A DNA stretch of 20,515 nt. It comes from Chara braunii (lineage: Eukaryota; Streptophyta; Charophyceae; Charales; Characeae). A program made the position numbers and the translations under genes. Shown one piece after another: positions 10,344-18,600 of the stretch (position 1 is its first letter; the number at the start of each line of letters is the position of its first letter). The notes below the pieces were generated by a model. It had not been told where the DNA came from. It saw only the letters and a program-made list of their open reading frames with translations, and made no database searches. Location of the stretch: assembly GCA_003427395.1 (NCBI GenBank), contig BFEA01000168.1, positions 1,954,569 to 1,975,083 on the forward strand, read 5' to 3'.

Positions 10344-11593
10344 TGGCATCGTTGGGACGTAACTCCCAGCGTGGGCTGCTGACCAAGTATAACCAGACAG
10401 CGGGCCTTCCGATTACGGCATAGAACTGAAACCTGAGAGGGGGCCTCCTTAATGATGGAATTGGTTCAGGTAGATATCGGCGGAATCAAGAGTCAGGTCT
10501 AGAATGATAGGAGATTTCTACCCGATATTGCGTAACCAATACAGGAACCATCGCTAAAAATAACAAATGCGGTGGGCTGCAGTTTCGGTCCGATCAACCG
10601 GCTGTGGTGGGTTGAGGCCAAGGTCGTCGATCCCCTCGCAGTAGACTTCGGGTGGGACGGTAAAATCTGACTTAGGTCAAGACCCGCGTCCAAAGAGTGG
10701 GATTCGATTTTGATTCCTAACTCCTCGGACACCCAACGAGATCCTTGCAAATAAAGTCTAAAGTTGGGGGGAGGAACTATCATTGTCTTCCTTGGTGACC
10801 TCCGCAATTGTAGTACAGATCCAGTATGCCCACTTGGGTTTATATGGAATAATCTTCTCTTGGAAATTGTCATTTTTTTATATGTGGGAGACCCAGGTTA
10901 AAATCTTGGCAGCATGGACGCACCAAGGGGGACAGTGCGGGTCTCCAAACCACAACTTCATCCAGGGGATCGGATTTTGACTACTTGTCGCGTCAGAAGG
11001 TCTTTCTTTGCATTTAGATTCCCCAGCGACGGGGACGTCGCTTAATGGGGTCTGGGAAAACTGTCGGAGCTGATACCCTTACAAGGGTATCCGCCCATGA
11101 TTTTGTAATCGACACAACGTCGGCGCCAACAGACAGACTGAAGACGGTTAAAAACGGGAAATGAGGCAAATCCCTCAACTGCTATGATCGAGAAAGTTTT
11201 GTTCGTGCAAGCGCCGAAACACGGTGCTCACGAACTAGAGTCAGTGGTTAATTTTTTTTCGAATGCTCGCTTGCCTTGTCATGGCGAACGCAGATACGGT
11301 AAAGATTAGTGGATTAAACATTTGAATGACCACGCGCATCACTTTGACCCGCGCAAAGACTCGAGAAGGGGTTAGTAAAATTAAAAGTCTCCGACCACAA
11401 GGGCCGGAGGGCTGGAAGAAAAAACAAGAAAGGTCGCGCGGAATGTGGCGACCACAATCTAAAACCATTAAAGAATCAAACGGTAAGGCAAAAATGAATT
11501 AGAACGAGTGACGGGGCATCAGACCAGCCGGTATAGGAAAGTGTCCAGGTTCCGCCACTGTAAGATCTAAAGACGAATGAAAAATTAATATAA
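10344..11593. other. Internal region with possible traces of a second retroelement
   Basis: A primer-site-like TGGCATCGTTGGGA begins at 10344 on the plus strand, and TTGGCGCCG reads on the minus strand at 11129-11121. A minus frame at 10873-10499 contains FSDGSCIGYA, faintly like the first strand of RNase H. A perfect 9-bp palindrome GATACCCTT/AAGGGTATC with a 2-base centre is at 11072-11091. None of these is strong alone. Confidence 0.3.
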
Positions 11594-11753
11594 CCCCGGC
11601 CATGCGGCCGGGGCAGCCAAAAGAAACGCACTGCCTACCGTAATAGGTAGCGGCAGCCGATACCTTTGTCCTTACTCATATGCCGTGAGTAGGGTTGAGA
11701 CTCCTGCTTCGCCTCCCGTATGTAGAGAGGCAGTCGCCTCTCGAGTGGCGACT
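11594..11753. other. Dense array of GC-rich hairpins
   Basis: In order: CCCCGGCC-ATGC-GGCCGGGG (11594-11613); CTACC/GGTAG inside CTGC/GCAG (11631-11656); TACTCA/TGAGTA (11673-11691); GAGAGGC-AGTC-GCCTCTC (11725-11742). The last shares bases with an alternative stem AGTCGC/GCGACT (11732-11737 with 11748-11753), so the two are mutually exclusive. Confidence 0.75.
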
Positions 11754-12215
11754 TCGTGTCCGCACGATCACCCAAACAACTGGTGCTTTCGTCCCTTTAA
11801 GGGAGACACCGTTGCGAGTTCCAATATCGTCCGCACGGGGTCGAGACTCGGGTTACTTGAACCGGTACCCGCCTAACTACCGATACTAGGTCTTTAAAAA
11901 TGCCGACTTTTGTTTTCTTCTGCTCGACCTCAAGTATCCGGCACGTCTACTTGATGCGGTACTGGCCTATCCGCTGCTTGAGTGTCTTCCTCGTTGCAAC
12001 CCTCAATATCACGGTCACAGGCAAGTACCGGCTCTTCGGGCCTACCGGTGAATCAAGTACCCTGGCGGGTCAGACACGCACTCAAGCCGACAGACACTCA
12101 GATAGGCAAGCGTGCATACGGGCACAGACTTAAATAAAGGTTCATACCACTAAGTGGGTTGAACCCCAATGCTCTATAGATATCTGAGCTTCCCTACTTC
12201 TACTCGAAGTGGAAG
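11754..12215. other. Non-coding stretch with nested hairpin and AATAAA
   Basis: GGTTCA/TGAACC encloses CCACT-A-AGTGG at 12139-12165, making 11 bp with a small internal loop. AATAAA occurs at about 12133. A frame at 11900-12133 resembles no family I know. Confidence 0.5.
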
Positions 12216-12299
12216 CTAGCTCAATAGGATTCGGGGTAGATTATCAAGTTGGAGACCTAAGGATCGAATCTGCCCCGACCTTGAGCTAGTTCTTTTTTT
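12216..12299 (+). ncRNA. Possible Pol III hairpin RNA locus (box A/B-like, T7 end)
   Basis: The outer arms CTAGCTCAA (12216-12224) and TTGAGCTAG (12281-12289) pair perfectly. Inner arms 12231-12242 and 12267-12278 pair over 12 bp with one G-T. A tRNA box-A-like TAGCTCAATAGG (12217-12228) and a box-B-like GGATCGAATCT (12261-12271) sit 32 bp apart, and seven T residues follow at 12293-12299, as for RNA polymerase III termination. It does not fold as a tRNA cloverleaf. It may be a tRNA-derived relic or a decayed internal-promoter gene; transcription is inferred only. Confidence 0.35.
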
Positions 12300-12424
12300 G
12301 CGATAAGGGAGCTGCGCTTTTACCACGACTCCGGGCGCCGGGGGCTTGAACCCGTGACTTCGAAAACGGGAGATGCTACAGTTAGAACCCGTTGTGAAAG
12401 TTGGCACAACGGGGTAGTTAGAAA

Positions 12425-12459
<35 letters not shown>
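12300..12459. other. tRNA-like fragment (minus) and hairpin before a poly(T) tract
   Basis: On the minus strand GGGTTCAAGCCC (12353-12342) looks like a tRNA T-arm box B, but the arm pairs at only three of five positions and no acceptor stem can be built, so it is at best a pseudo-tRNA. CCCGTTGT/ACAACGGG (12388-12413) is an 8-bp perfect stem, followed by an unbroken T run of nearly 30 bases from about 12430. Confidence 0.4.
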
Positions 12460-12460
<1 letters not shown>

Positions 12461-12528
12461 TTAGCTATATTTATTTTTTTGATTTTTTTTTTTTTATTTT
12501 CTTTCTCTCTTTCTTTTTTTTCCCGTAG
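12429..12528 (+). repeat. Poly(T) and polypyrimidine tract ending in CCCGTAG
   Basis: T-only runs, then CTTTCTCTCTTTC and TCCCGTAG at 12521-12528. It has the form of a 3' splice site tract, or of the poly(A) tail of a minus-strand retrocopy. Confidence 0.6.
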
Positions 12529-12794
12529 CTGCTCCTTCAAAGATTCACTGGAATGAATCCGCCTCCGAAACTGAGGCCGATTCATTCAAGTTACTCGTTA
12601 TGGCCATGAATCCGGCCGAAGTCGCGGAGGTAGGACCGATGCCTCTCAGTACTGCAGTGACAATTCGCGAAAGCTCGCAAAGCAGCGGGAGCACTGCGCG
12701 ATCAGGCGATACGACCACGAAGTCGGGGAGGGGGAACGCAGAGGATGGGGAGCAGCACAAAAAAGAGGAAGGCGGGATGGACGCGCAGAAGTAG
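12529..12794 (+). CDS. Exon-like open frame, unknown protein
   Basis: Directly after the polypyrimidine-TAG, a frame stays open from 12529 to a TAG stop at 12794 (codons in phase with GCT at 12528-12530; internal ATGs at 12600 and 12606). It encodes about 87 residues, hydrophilic and rich in Ser, Thr, Glu, Gly and Lys, with a Lys/Glu tail. I recognise no domain, signal peptide or membrane segment. The position after a splice-acceptor-like tract suggests a terminal exon, but no partner exon or donor was found, and the GC-rich strand composition makes chance open frames likely on both strands here. Treat as doubtful. Confidence 0.2.
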
Positions 12795-12965
12795 GAAAGA
12801 AGGGCGCGTGAAAGGGGGGAGAAAAAACGTGGAGGAGAGCATACAAACATCGCGTGGAGGGAAAAAGGGTCGCGCGAAGTAAAACAGGAAGAATGCGCGA
12901 ACGAAGGAAAGGAAACAGGGGTGGGGCTAGCACAGGTAAGATGAGGGAAGAGGGAAACACACATA

Positions 12966-13082
12966 GAAGGAGAAGAGGGAAGGATGAGGAGAAGGAAAAG
13001 AAGAAGAAGAAGGAGGAAGAAGAAGAAGAAGAAGAAGAAGAAGACGAAGGAGGAGGGAGGAGAAGAAAAGAGAGAGGAAAAG
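12966..13082 (+). repeat. Polypurine tract (GAA/GGA-rich), candidate PPT
   Basis: Almost all purine, with isolated interruptions (a T near 12986 and a C at 13045). GAA triplets dominate 13000-13044. A polypurine tract is needed near the right LTR for plus-strand priming, but this lies more than 1.2 kb before the first alignable LTR base, so the role is uncertain. Confidence 0.5.
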
Positions 13083-13422
13083 CAATACTCACCCGGCCAT
13101 GCGTCCGCCGTTGACGTCGTGAGTAGGGCGTGTCATCCACCCGGCTTAGTTGGAAGGCACGCTTATGCTAGTCATGCCCCCGTGCCATGGTCCCGATATG
13201 TTGCACATCGTGTCGTGTGCGTTGCGGAGCGGGGAACATCCGGTTGTCAACGACGATGAGAGCAACAACACGGTAAGTCCAATCTGACGGTTAAACCTCA
13301 TGGAGCTTCCACCTAGAGGAGAGGCGAAGTAGGATGAATCTCCCGCTGCCTTCGGGAAGGGTGCACTGCTGCTAGCATCGCGGTTACGACGCTTTTACCC
13401 CGCTCATCTGCGGGATCGCATC

Positions 13423-13424
<2 letters not shown>
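13083..13424. other. Non-coding stretch before the AT run
   Basis: GC-richer than its surroundings, with a small stem CCCGC/GCGGG near 13398-13412. I see no gene and no similarity to the equivalent position after the right LTR (20134-20420). Confidence 0.5.

Positions 13425-13506
<82 letters not shown>
13425..13506. repeat. AT dinucleotide run
   Basis: About 40 perfect AT units leading directly into the hammerhead module. Confidence 0.98.
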
Positions 13507-13508
<2 letters not shown>

Positions 13509-13578
13509 TCACAAATAGAACTGCCCGGTAAACCGTAGGCAGAGAGAGAGAAGAGGACAACAAACGAGGGGCTGTGAC
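13507..13578 (-). repeat. Hammerhead module, truncated unit without ribozyme
   Basis: 72 bp starting CGTCACAAATAG and ending GCTGTGAC, identical to 13585-13656 apart from lacking the ribozyme half. It is bounded by inverted GTCACA/TGTGAC. It contains a hairpin CTGCC-CGGT-AA-ACCG-TA-GGCAG (13521-13542). Confidence 0.9.
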
Positions 13579-13584
13579 ATATAT

Positions 13585-13729
13585 CGTCACAAATAGAACT
13601 GCCCGGTAAACCGTAGGCAGAGAGAGAGAAGAGGACAACAAACGAGGGGCTGTGACAAACTGTTTCGTCGGAGTTTCACCGACTCATCAGGAGGCTGAAC
13701 CCTCAACAGTCTGCAGAATATATATATAT
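13585..13729 (-). mobile_element. Full hammerhead-ribozyme repeat unit (about 145 bp)
   Basis: The unit runs from CGTCACAAATAG to the next ATATATATATCGTCA at 13721-13734, giving a 145-bp period. It has two halves: a 72-bp structured half with closing GTCACA/TGTGAC and the nested hairpin at 13599-13620, and a ribozyme half at 13655-13714, then an AT linker. A remnant of a third unit (CGTCAAATA) follows before more AT repeat. Tandem small units with one hammerhead each are the layout of retrozymes and hammerhead satellite DNAs, whose transcripts self-cleave to monomers and are circularised. It has no LTR, primer site or coding capacity, so copying would depend on other enzymes. Confidence 0.7.
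13655..13714 (-). ncRNA. Type III hammerhead self-cleaving ribozyme
   Basis: Read on the minus strand: helix III 5' strand GCAGACUGU (13714-13706); cleavage triplet GUU with the cut after 13705; helix I GAGG/CCUC with loop GUUCAG (13704-13691); core CUGAUGA (13690-13684); helix II GUCGG/CCGAC with loop UGAAACU (13683-13667); core GAA (13666-13664); helix III 3' strand ACAGUUUGU (13663-13655). Helix III is 9 bp with two G-U pairs, including the required A15.1-U16.1. All conserved core bases are present. An open helix III makes it type III, the class known from viroids, satellite RNAs and plant retrozymes. Two hairpin loops in helices I and II could make the usual tertiary contact. Confidence 0.88.
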
Positions 13730-13744
13730 CGTCAAATATATATA

Positions 13745-13861
13745 TATGAGTATATGCGTATGTATATAGGTACATACGGGTGATTACATGCTATCATCTT
13801 GGGCTCGATGCTCGCGTATGTGGGTGTGTGCTTGCGTGCATGTGCGTGTGTGTGTGAGAAG
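13745..13861. repeat. AT/GT-rich simple sequence
   Basis: TA runs, then GTGTGTGCTTGCGTGCATG-type sequence leading into the 221-bp duplication. Confidence 0.6.
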
Positions 13862-14059
13862 GAGAGTGAGAGAGACTGCTAAGTCTCCAACCCGCACCTC
13901 ACCGCACACTACTTGGATCGATAGAATGAGCAATCAAAAAGTGACAGTGTATATTTCCACGTTTCAGCGGAAGATTCATTCCGTTTTTTGTCATCCTATC
14001 GATGGAATGTGTGAGTGGGTATGAGTGTGTAGGTGGGTGTGTGTGTGTGTGGGTATGTG

Positions 14060-14096
<37 letters not shown>

Positions 14097-14261
14097 CGGC
14101 TAAGTCTCCGACCCGCCCCGCACTGCTTGGATCGTTAGAACGAGCGGATCGAAAAATGACAGTGTATATTTTCGCGTTTCAGCGCGTTTCAGCAGAAGAT
14201 TCATTTCGTTTTTCTCTGCTCGTCCTATCGATGGAATGGGTGAGTAAGTGTGAAAGGACGA

Positions 14262-14303
<42 letters not shown>
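13862..14303. repeat. Tandem duplication of about 221 bp with GT/GA runs
   Basis: Two units aligned by CTAAGTCTCC (13879, 14100), a CTTGGATCG motif, TGACAGTGTATATTT, GTTTCAGCG and CCTATCGATGGAATG (13995, 14224). Each unit is preceded by GT repeats turning into GA repeats. A third partial head (GT then GAGGGAGAG) begins at 14332 and runs into the alignable LTR, so this duplication may belong to the LTR head. Confidence 0.85.

Positions 14304-14331
<28 letters not shown>
14262..14331 (+). repeat. GA dinucleotide run, candidate polypurine tract
   Basis: About 30 GA units, directly followed by TGTGTGTTTG. Purine tract plus TG is the form of a PPT/LTR junction, but the GT-GA pattern also occurs in the two preceding repeat units. 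Confidence 0.6.
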
Positions 14332-14333
<2 letters not shown>

Positions 14334-14710
14334 TGTGTTTGTGTGTGTGTGAGGGAGAGAAAGCGAGAGGGAAACGACCGTGTGCGTTAGGAGTATGTGT
14401 ATATATATATATGTGTGTTTATATAGTTAGACCATAATATATATACATATATATATATGAGTGTATGTATAATATATATATATATATATATATCGTTATA
14501 TATATACTTTATCGAAACAATATGCCCTGCGCTATGCAGGATGGGGCACAGGGTGGTCTCTTAGGTGTACGTGGCATCTGTGAGTTGGGGACGAGGTTGT
14601 GAGTGTAGCGCAAGACATACCTGGTGCGGGAAGCTTGCGACATTGGTCGCCATATGCTCGTACTTCGGGGAAGCTGTCGTCATCATCATTCTGCATTAAA
14701 GTCTAGATTA

Positions 14711-14955
14711 GATAGGATCTGCTCTTCATGATCTCGGCGCCGAGCGCCAGATAGGATATCAACATTGGTTCTTCATTGATGATGATGACGAGACCTTTTC
14801 CAGCACGGTCACTTATGAGCTCCCGGTATCTTCTTATTAGATGAAAGCTCGAGATTCAAATCTGTTACTGATTCAAGGTCAGGAGTTTCTGATCATATAT
14901 GTGTAATGATGTTTGATTTTTTTTTGCCTTCCACCTTATTGTTTTATTTACTTGA

Positions 14956-15002
<47 letters not shown>

Positions 15003-15350
15003 GATTATTATTACTGTTATTATTATTGGGATTCAGACTCGCTTTCCTTCTTACTGCACATACATGCAGACTTACGACAGTGTAGTAAAGGCTAGATAGG
15101 ATCTTCCATCTGCAGTCTGGGCGGCCTGCGCTAGATAAGATATCAGCATTGGTTTCTCATTGATGATGAAGATGATGAACCTTTACCAACATTGCCAATT
15201 ACGAGCTCTTGGTGTCTCCTTATTTGGTAGAGCTCGTGCCGCAATTCTGTTGTTGGTTCGGGGTCACGAATATCTGGTCTTGTGCATCTAGCGTTGTTTG
15301 ATTGCTGAAGTTCGTTATTGCTCATCTTCCTTGTATATTATTATTATTAT
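14711..15350. repeat. Tandem duplication with TTA tracts, right copy
   Basis: Counterpart of 348-1145. Units start at 14711 and 15095, with TTA tracts at 14958-15028 and 15333-15350, the latter much shortened. Confidence 0.8.
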
Positions 15351-17263
15351 CGTAATAAATTCAAGTTGCTCTACCCTGCATCCATTGCTTACCATATGCA
15401 AGGGTGGGAACTTGTTGGATGTGCAATGTACCCACCGACGGCGTGGAAGGGTGGATCTGTCAACCGCCCGACCTGTTGGAATGCGTGTTTGTCATGTCCC
15501 TCATGCTGTGGTGTGTGTTGCGTGGTGAGGAGGATCGTGCCTCGTTCCCGGTGAGAGAGAAAAGAGGGACGTGCATGCAAACAGATAGTCAGACAGACGG
15601 ACCTGGACAGACAGGCAGTCTGCCCAGGGATCATTTGACTAATGGATAAGGGCTCATGCACACAAACATACATAGTACATACAGGCCTCCTAACTGTTGA
15701 GCCAGTGAAAGTCCAACGAAGCAGCCTAAACACAAACATGTGCGCTTATATATAGTGAGCGTGGTGGCATACAGACACAGATGCGCACACACAGGCGACG
15801 TGGAGCAGTGGGTAGCGAACATGACAACACAGACACACGCACACACGGAGACAGACAAACAGCCCAGTCAAACAAACAAAAACAAACCCAAGCAGACATG
15901 TATGAGATGCCGGGACCGACAAGGCAACCAAGCAGACGAGCAGAACACAGGAAACCATCAGACAGACAGACACAGTCAGTCAGACAGACAGATATAGACA
16001 GGCAAACGGAAAACAGACAGACAGACTGACCAGACAAAACGAACATAAAGTAGCAGGCAAACAGACAGATTGACTGGCTGACTGAGACAGATCGACATAC
16101 TGAGGCAAACGGACAGGCAGGCACTGAGAGAAAGAGATAGCAGGTGGGGCCTTTAAAGGTGCAGGCGCAGAGATAGAAGAAAGGAGAAGGAGAAGCGGGC
16201 GACATCGATACACATGAGGAAGAGCAGGCTTGCGCATGCACAGTCCTAACGACAAGTACACAGAACGGTCAGCACGCAAACGCAGTCCTAGAGACAGGCA
16301 GACAGAACAACATACAAAGGCCAGCGGTCAACACAACAAGCGGAAAACAGCAGTAGGCAACGACTTAGCGAAGCCTGACAACGTGTTGCTAATCCAGCTC
16401 GACTGCGCAATACCAGAGCAAACTGTGCGACAAGACAATGCAAGCAAGCAAGCAGCAGACAATACTGTGAAAGCAACTAAATTATACGTATACTGATATT
16501 CGCTGTCTCCTTATTTTCTTACTTCAGACTGACAAGGTCTGAGTTTGAATGTCGGACCCGGGTGTACACAGTCCCACATGATACTTACTGACTTGACAGA
16601 GGGCGACCGGGACGGGGTACCGCTGATTGGACTGGGTAGGACTATCCACTTGACCACCTCCCTACTGACTGCATCCTTGGACTCACGGAGGGCCTGTTCC
16701 GGAGCTTCCAGAGGACTGCGTACTGGACCTTTCGGAACTATAGAAACTACTACTCTTGCCGCTACTCAAGACCTCTAATCCTTAGAGTTACGGTTCAAGC
16801 TCGCACCTACAACTGATACTGTACATTGGTGCGGGCGAGGCCTAAGGATTGAGCGGGGGGGGCTGCATATGCTACCGTAAAGGTGAAAACTGTTTCGACT
16901 ATATTACTAATCAAATAAAGAGTGGGAGAAGAGAGAGAGAGAGGGATGAGGGCGATGATGTACGGGAGACACAGTCGACGTTGGCAATTGTCTACAAGGG
17001 TCGACGTCATCATCTATTCCGGCTCTACTGCTGACGTCAACAGGATAAATTATCAATTTGCAGGCTGCTAGTAAATTGTGTGATCGTAGACTGGGCATTG
17101 GGCATTAAAGAGGAAGAAGAACCCTGGGTACGTATGCAAGTGATTGCGAAATTAGGCTCTCACTGACGTTCGGTTTGATATTTTAGTTAGTACATTATTG
17201 CTTCCGAACAGGGACGGACTTCCGAATTTTCGATGAGATTTTCTGCCATTACTTGCATTTCAT

Positions 17264-17279
17264 TATATTACTATTATTA

Positions 17280-17329
<50 letters not shown>

Positions 17330-17351
17330 TATTACTGTTGTTATTATTATT
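17264..17351. repeat. TTA/ATT microsatellite, right copy
   Basis: Longer than its left counterpart at 3012-3084. Confidence 0.95.
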
Positions 17352-18073
17352 TGCCTTTGCTACTTTGCTAGTATTATTAGAAAACATCATGGGGCAGAGA
17401 TAAAAATAATGTGGGGTATTGGAGAGGAGAGAGGCATTGTCACTACGTGGTGGTGCCTACATCCTCCATCCTCCCCATTCTTATCTTATTTATTCTTCTC
17501 ATACACCTATCCTTTTAACTATAAATGTCTGACTGATATTTTTTCACTTAGGTAATCCTAATTCTGTTAATTATAAGGATGAGATAATCAGTTGAATAAA
17601 CTAGATATGGCCGAACACAGGGCGATTGTGAGAGCTTTGCCGGAGTTAATGAGGAACTTTGGAGGCAGGGAACCATAAGGTACTTGTCACCTATTCCTTT
17701 CCCGTATACCCTTAAAGGCTACGCCCTTCTATTGTTTACTTGTATGATTGTACGATATGCTATTTATGGCTTTCTTCAGGACTAAAGCACCAAAAGCGAA
17801 AGGGCTATATAATTGAAATCGAAATGTGTCTGATGTCAGAAAAGGAACCTAGGAAAGAATCGAGAACGAACCTAGCCTGCATGGTTTTGAGAAAACAAAG
17901 ACAGTATGATGGAGGCCTCTGTTGGGGTCGTAAAACTGCCTGCATAGAATGACTAAAAGGGTGCTCGTCATGCGAACTACCCAGCCATCCACCTAACTAG
18001 ATGATTTTTGACATGCATACATCAATGACGAGAAGATGCCGAGCGTCTTCTCTGTTGACTTACCAGCTAAATC

Positions 18074-18600
18074 CATGACTAATTCGGTACTCCCGAGGAG
18101 TACATGTCCTTAATCAAAGCATGACTAATCCGGTACTCCCGAGGAGTACATGTCTTTAATCAAAGCATGACTAATCCGGTACTCTCGAGGAGTACATGTC
18201 TATAATCAAAGCATGACTAATCCGGTACTTCCGAGAAGTACACTTCTTCAAACTTAACAAAAGTCAGTTTGACCTGTACTTTCGTGAAGTACATCTATCA
18301 GTTTAATAAGAGTCATTTGATCGGGTACTTCCGAGAAGTACACCTCTTCAAACTTAACAAAAACCAGTTTGACCGGTACTTCCGTGAAGTACATTCCTTC
18401 AGTTTAACGAAAGCCGATTTGATCCGGTACTTCCATGAAGTACACTCCTTCAAACTTAACGAAAACCATTTGATCGGTACTTCCGTGACGTACGCTCCTA
18501 CAATCGTTAACAACAACCATTGATCCGGTACTCCCGTGGGGTACGCTTCTTCAGCTTAACAATGACCATTGATCCGGTGCTTCCGTGGGCCGACTCGACT
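18074..18600. repeat. Tandem hairpin array, right copy (contracted)
   Basis: Same array as 3807-4570 but with only three 46-bp units (18074, 18120, 18166) against six. It also lacks two of the longer units present on the left. Stems are again intact or differ by G-T wobbles, for example GTACTCT-CGA-GGAGTAC at 18179. Confidence 0.95.

Noticed and set aside
10499-10873. RNase H gene on the minus strand
   Set aside because: Only one motif-like segment (FSDGSCIGYA) is seen. Downstream sequence has immediate stops and none of the other catalytic acidic motifs, so it is not called as a gene.
12300-12410. Functional tRNA on the minus strand
   Set aside because: The T-arm stem pairs at only three positions and no matching acceptor or D-arm could be drawn.
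12545-13259. Long overlapping frames on both strands (139, 164, 86 and 91 codons)
   Set aside because: Purine/pyrimidine strand asymmetry and GAA repeats remove stops. The products are Lys/Glu/Arg or Ser/Leu/Phe low complexity.
13655-13690. A type I hammerhead reading of the same core with a 3-bp helix III
   Set aside because: The sequences that would form helix I do not pair (both carry CAGCC), whereas the type III fold pairs all three helices.
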